A DNA stretch of 64,000 bases from Arenimonas fontis (GTDB taxonomy: Bacteria > Pseudomonadota > Gammaproteobacteria > Xanthomonadales > Xanthomonadaceae): NCBI RefSeq assembly GCF_008386465.1, contig NZ_VUOD01000004.1, positions 248,001-312,000 on the forward strand, in the 5' to 3' direction. Under the pieces are notes generated by a model. The model was not told where the DNA came from. It did no database searches and worked only from the letters and a program-made list of their open reading frames with translations. This document shows positions 62,189-64,000 of this stretch, piece by piece. Position 1 is the first letter of the stretch; each line of letters starts with the position of its first letter. The position numbers were made by a program, and so were the translations under genes.

Positions 62189-63720
62189 GCCGCCGCCTCC
62201 CGCAGGCGCTCGGCAGCGGGCGCCGCGGTCGCACGGCGATACGCCCGCCGGGCCATGGCCGCGAAGGCTAGGGCAAAAGCCCAGGCCACCAGGTCCACCG
62301 CCGCCAGGGCGCCGTCGCCGCGCGCCAGCGTGGCCGGCAAGGCGCTGTCCGGCGTGACCAGCAGGTTCGCCACCGGCAGGGCCGCCAGCAACACGGCAGT
62401 GATCGCGAACAGGTCGCGCCAGCCGCGGCCGGCACGGTCGCGCCAGGCCCCCCAGGCAGCCGCCAAGCCCCAGGCCCAGACGAAGCTCGCGACTTCGGCG
62501 CCGGCACGATCGGCCAGGTCCATCGGCAGCAGGCGATTGGCCAGCAACAGGGCCGCCGCCGCCAGCGGCATGCCGGCCACGACGCCGACGTTGAGCCCGC
62601 GCACCAGGCCATATCCGGAAAGCGCGCCGGCCGCGGCGACCTGGCGGGCGCGCTTGCGCACCCAGACCTGCAGGCCGGTGGCGATCATCACGCAGCCGGA
62701 CAGGCCGAGCAGGAAATACAGCGCACGCACCAGGCTGCCGCCGAACTGCGCCATGTGCAGGCCGCCCATGAAGGTGTAGGTGCCGTAGCCGGATCCCGGC
62801 GGTGCCGTGTGGTGCAGGAAGCGGCCGTCGGCGGCGTCGTAGAACACCTGCTCGAAATTCCAGGCCACTGCCCGGCTGTGGTCGCCGCCGAAGGCGATGG
62901 TGGCGCTGGCATCGTCGGGATGGTGCACGCTGACCCAGGCCACACGCTGCCCGAGCCGTCGCTGGGCATCGGCCAGCAGCGCGTCGGCCGAAGCCAGACG
63001 CGACAGCGGCCGACCCTCTTCCGGGCGTTCGTACAGGTCGCCGGCCTCCTCGTAGAACCTGAACACGTCGCCGTCGTAGGCCACCTGCACGCCCGCCAGC
63101 ATGTAGTTGGCCACGAAAATGGCGACGCCGGTGTAGGCCATCACCAGGTGGAAGGGCAGGCCCAGCACTCCGGTCAGGTTGTGCCCGTCCAGCCAGGCGC
63201 GCTGGCCGCCGGCGCGCGGCCGGAACACGAAGAAGTCGGCGAACAGGCGCCGATGAGTGATCACGCCCGCTACCAGCGCCACCAGCATCATCATGCCGGC
63301 GAAGCCGACCACGTACATGCCGAAGGTGCCCGCGTGCAGGTCGTAGTGCAGGGTGAAGAAGAACTCGCCGCCGGCGGTGTCCGGCACCGGCTCGCCGGTG
63401 ACCGGGTGCAGGGTCTGCCTGAGGTGACTGCCGTCGTCGAAATAGACGTAGGCCTCGGTGGCGCGGTCGCGGGCGTTGCCGGCCAGCACATACCAGGCGT
63501 GCGCGTCCGGATGATGAGCCTGCGCCCAGGCCAGGGCCGGATCGAAACGCGGCTGCTCCGGCAGCCTGGCCTCGTGCAGCCAGGGCCGCATCCAGTCGTC
63601 CAGCTCGCTGTCGAAGCAGGCCAGCGTACCGCCGACGAAGATCACGAACAGCAGCCAGCCGACCAGCAGGCCGGACCAGGTGTGCAGCCAGGCCATGGAC
63701 CTGACCAGGGATTCCTTCAT
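62185..63720 (-). CDS. PepSY-associated TM protein (siderophore/iron reductase-like)
   Basis: 511 aa. Four to five helices: residues 10-32 (WLHTWSGLLVGWLLFVIFVGGTLACFD), about 130-150, about 190-210 and a C-terminal set. PepSY-type extracellular loops lie between. Conserved histidines (HTWSG, HYDLHAGTFGMYVVG, HMAQFGG) would coordinate heme, as in FegB/PiuB-type ferric-siderophore reductases. Start ATG 63720 overlaps the upstream stop. Inner membrane, likely reductive iron release. Confidence 0.9.
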   Translation of the reverse strand: MKESLVRSMAWLHTWSGLLVGWLLFVIFVGGTLACFDSELDDWMRPWLHEARLPEQPRFDPALAWAQAHHPDAHAWYVLAGNARDRATEAYVYFDDGSHLRQTLHPVTGEPVPDTAGGEFFFTLHYDLHAGTFGMYVVGFAGMMMLVALVAGVITHRRLFADFFVFRPRAGGQRAWLDGHNLTGVLGLPFHLVMAYTGVAIFVANYMLAGVQVAYDGDVFRFYEEAGDLYERPEEGRPLSRLASADALLADAQRRLGQRVAWVSVHHPDDASATIAFGGDHSRAVAWNFEQVFYDAADGRFLHHTAPPGSGYGTYTFMGGLHMAQFGGSLVRALYFLLGLSGCVMIATGLQVWVRKRARQVAAAGALSGYGLVRGLNVGVVAGMPLAAAALLLANRLLPMDLADRAGAEVASFVWAWGLAAAWGAWRDRAGRGWRDLFAITAVLLAALPVANLLVTPDSALPATLARGDGALAAVDLVAWAFALAFAAMARRAYRRATAAPAAERLREAAA

Positions 63721-64000
63721 GGCCTCGCTCCCCATTGCGGAAACAGCAGGACCGGCAGCAGCAGCGCCAGGCCCAGCCCCAGCGGCCAGGCCCAGGCGCG
63801 CCAGGCCGAGCGCGCGGCGAAGGCATACACCGCGGCCACGCACCACAGCGCGAAACTGGGCAGGCTGGCGAACACCACCCGGTCCACCTTGGCCAGCGGC
63901 AGGGCCGCGGTCAGGAAGGCGGTGCAGCCCCAGGCCAGGAAATAGCCGGCCAGCACCGCCGCCCCGGTGCGTGAGGCCACGGCCAGCCGCCAGCGACTGC
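63717..64000 (-). CDS. DUF3649 membrane protein, cut by right edge
   Basis: C-terminal 94 codons of a DUF3649 protein; the frame stays open through SRWRLAVASRTGAAVLAGYFLAWG to position 64000, so the start is beyond the window. A GTG at 63980 is in frame but the conserved SVASR-type start motif lies before it, so a start further upstream is more likely. Three membrane helices are visible. It overlaps PepSY by 4 bp (ATGA). First visible gene of the iron-uptake operon; a TonB-dependent receptor probably lies to the right. Confidence 0.82.
   Translation of the reverse strand, partial: SRWRLAVASRTGAAVLAGYFLAWGCTAFLTAALPLAKVDRVVFASLPSFALWCVAAVYAFAARSAWRAWAWPLGLGLALLLPVLLFPQWGARP

Overview
The window is a high-GC bacterial chromosome segment of about 70% G+C or more, dense with genes and with no phage, insertion sequence, plasmid, rRNA or tRNA gene that I can see. 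Gene content points to a gammaproteobacterium of the Xanthomonadales/Lysobacterales type or a near relative. The evidence is the proteobacterial dedicated sortase module, a DUF1302/DUF1329/YCF48/RND cluster, the fused MrpAB antiporter, DUF3014, DUF3297 and RsmC/RsuA. This is inference; no marker gene fixes the genus.

Left part (1-9.7 kb): the start of trpE runs off the left edge. Upstream of it lies a 13-bp tandem array facing an inverted three-unit copy that contains the stop codon of a sensor kinase. Positions 812-6713 are a complete dedicated sortase module: kinase and response regulator on the minus strand, then a VIT/VWA target protein, two very small ORFs and a class GN-type sortase on the plus strand. 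A cytochrome c, mini J-protein and rpe operon follows on the minus strand, then purC and a Mpo1-like membrane protein.

9.7-25.8 kb: a small membrane protein and an EamA transporter. Then a four-gene minus-strand operon (DUF1302 outer-membrane barrel, DUF1329 periplasmic protein, YCF48-like beta-propeller, RND transporter) that looks like a lipid or hydrophobic-compound transport system. A block of five adjoining hairpins separates it from an NAD-dependent epimerase gene. Next is a complete mrpAB-C-D-E-F-G cation/proton antiporter operon with overlapping genes.

25.8-40.2 kb: DUF2061. A minus-strand operon of pyruvate dehydrogenase E2, a nitrilase-type amidohydrolase and lipoyl-domain-carrying E3; E1 is not in the window. 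Then OmpW, an EF-hand protein, two small secreted proteins, a GlxA-type regulator, DNA polymerase IV, a His/Arg-rich RcnB-like protein, the rsmC-rsuA 16S rRNA modification pair, a YiiX-like peptidase and DUF3014.

40.3-51 kb: eight tightly packed plus-strand genes. They encode a Tat-exported TldD, TldE, a Tat-exported DUF4159 protein, a MoxR ATPase, a DUF58 protein, a BatA-like protein, DUF4175 and a large envelope protein. This looks like one chaperone/protease envelope system and is the most interesting under-described assembly here.

51-64 kb: HD-GYP and two GGDEF proteins (cyclic-di-GMP turnover), an aldo/keto reductase, a lysine-rich HU protein, DUF3297, a two-cytochrome operon and an ABC-2 exporter. 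At the right edge is a DUF3649-PepSY-DUF3325 operon of the type associated with siderophore/iron uptake, whose first gene is cut by the window end.
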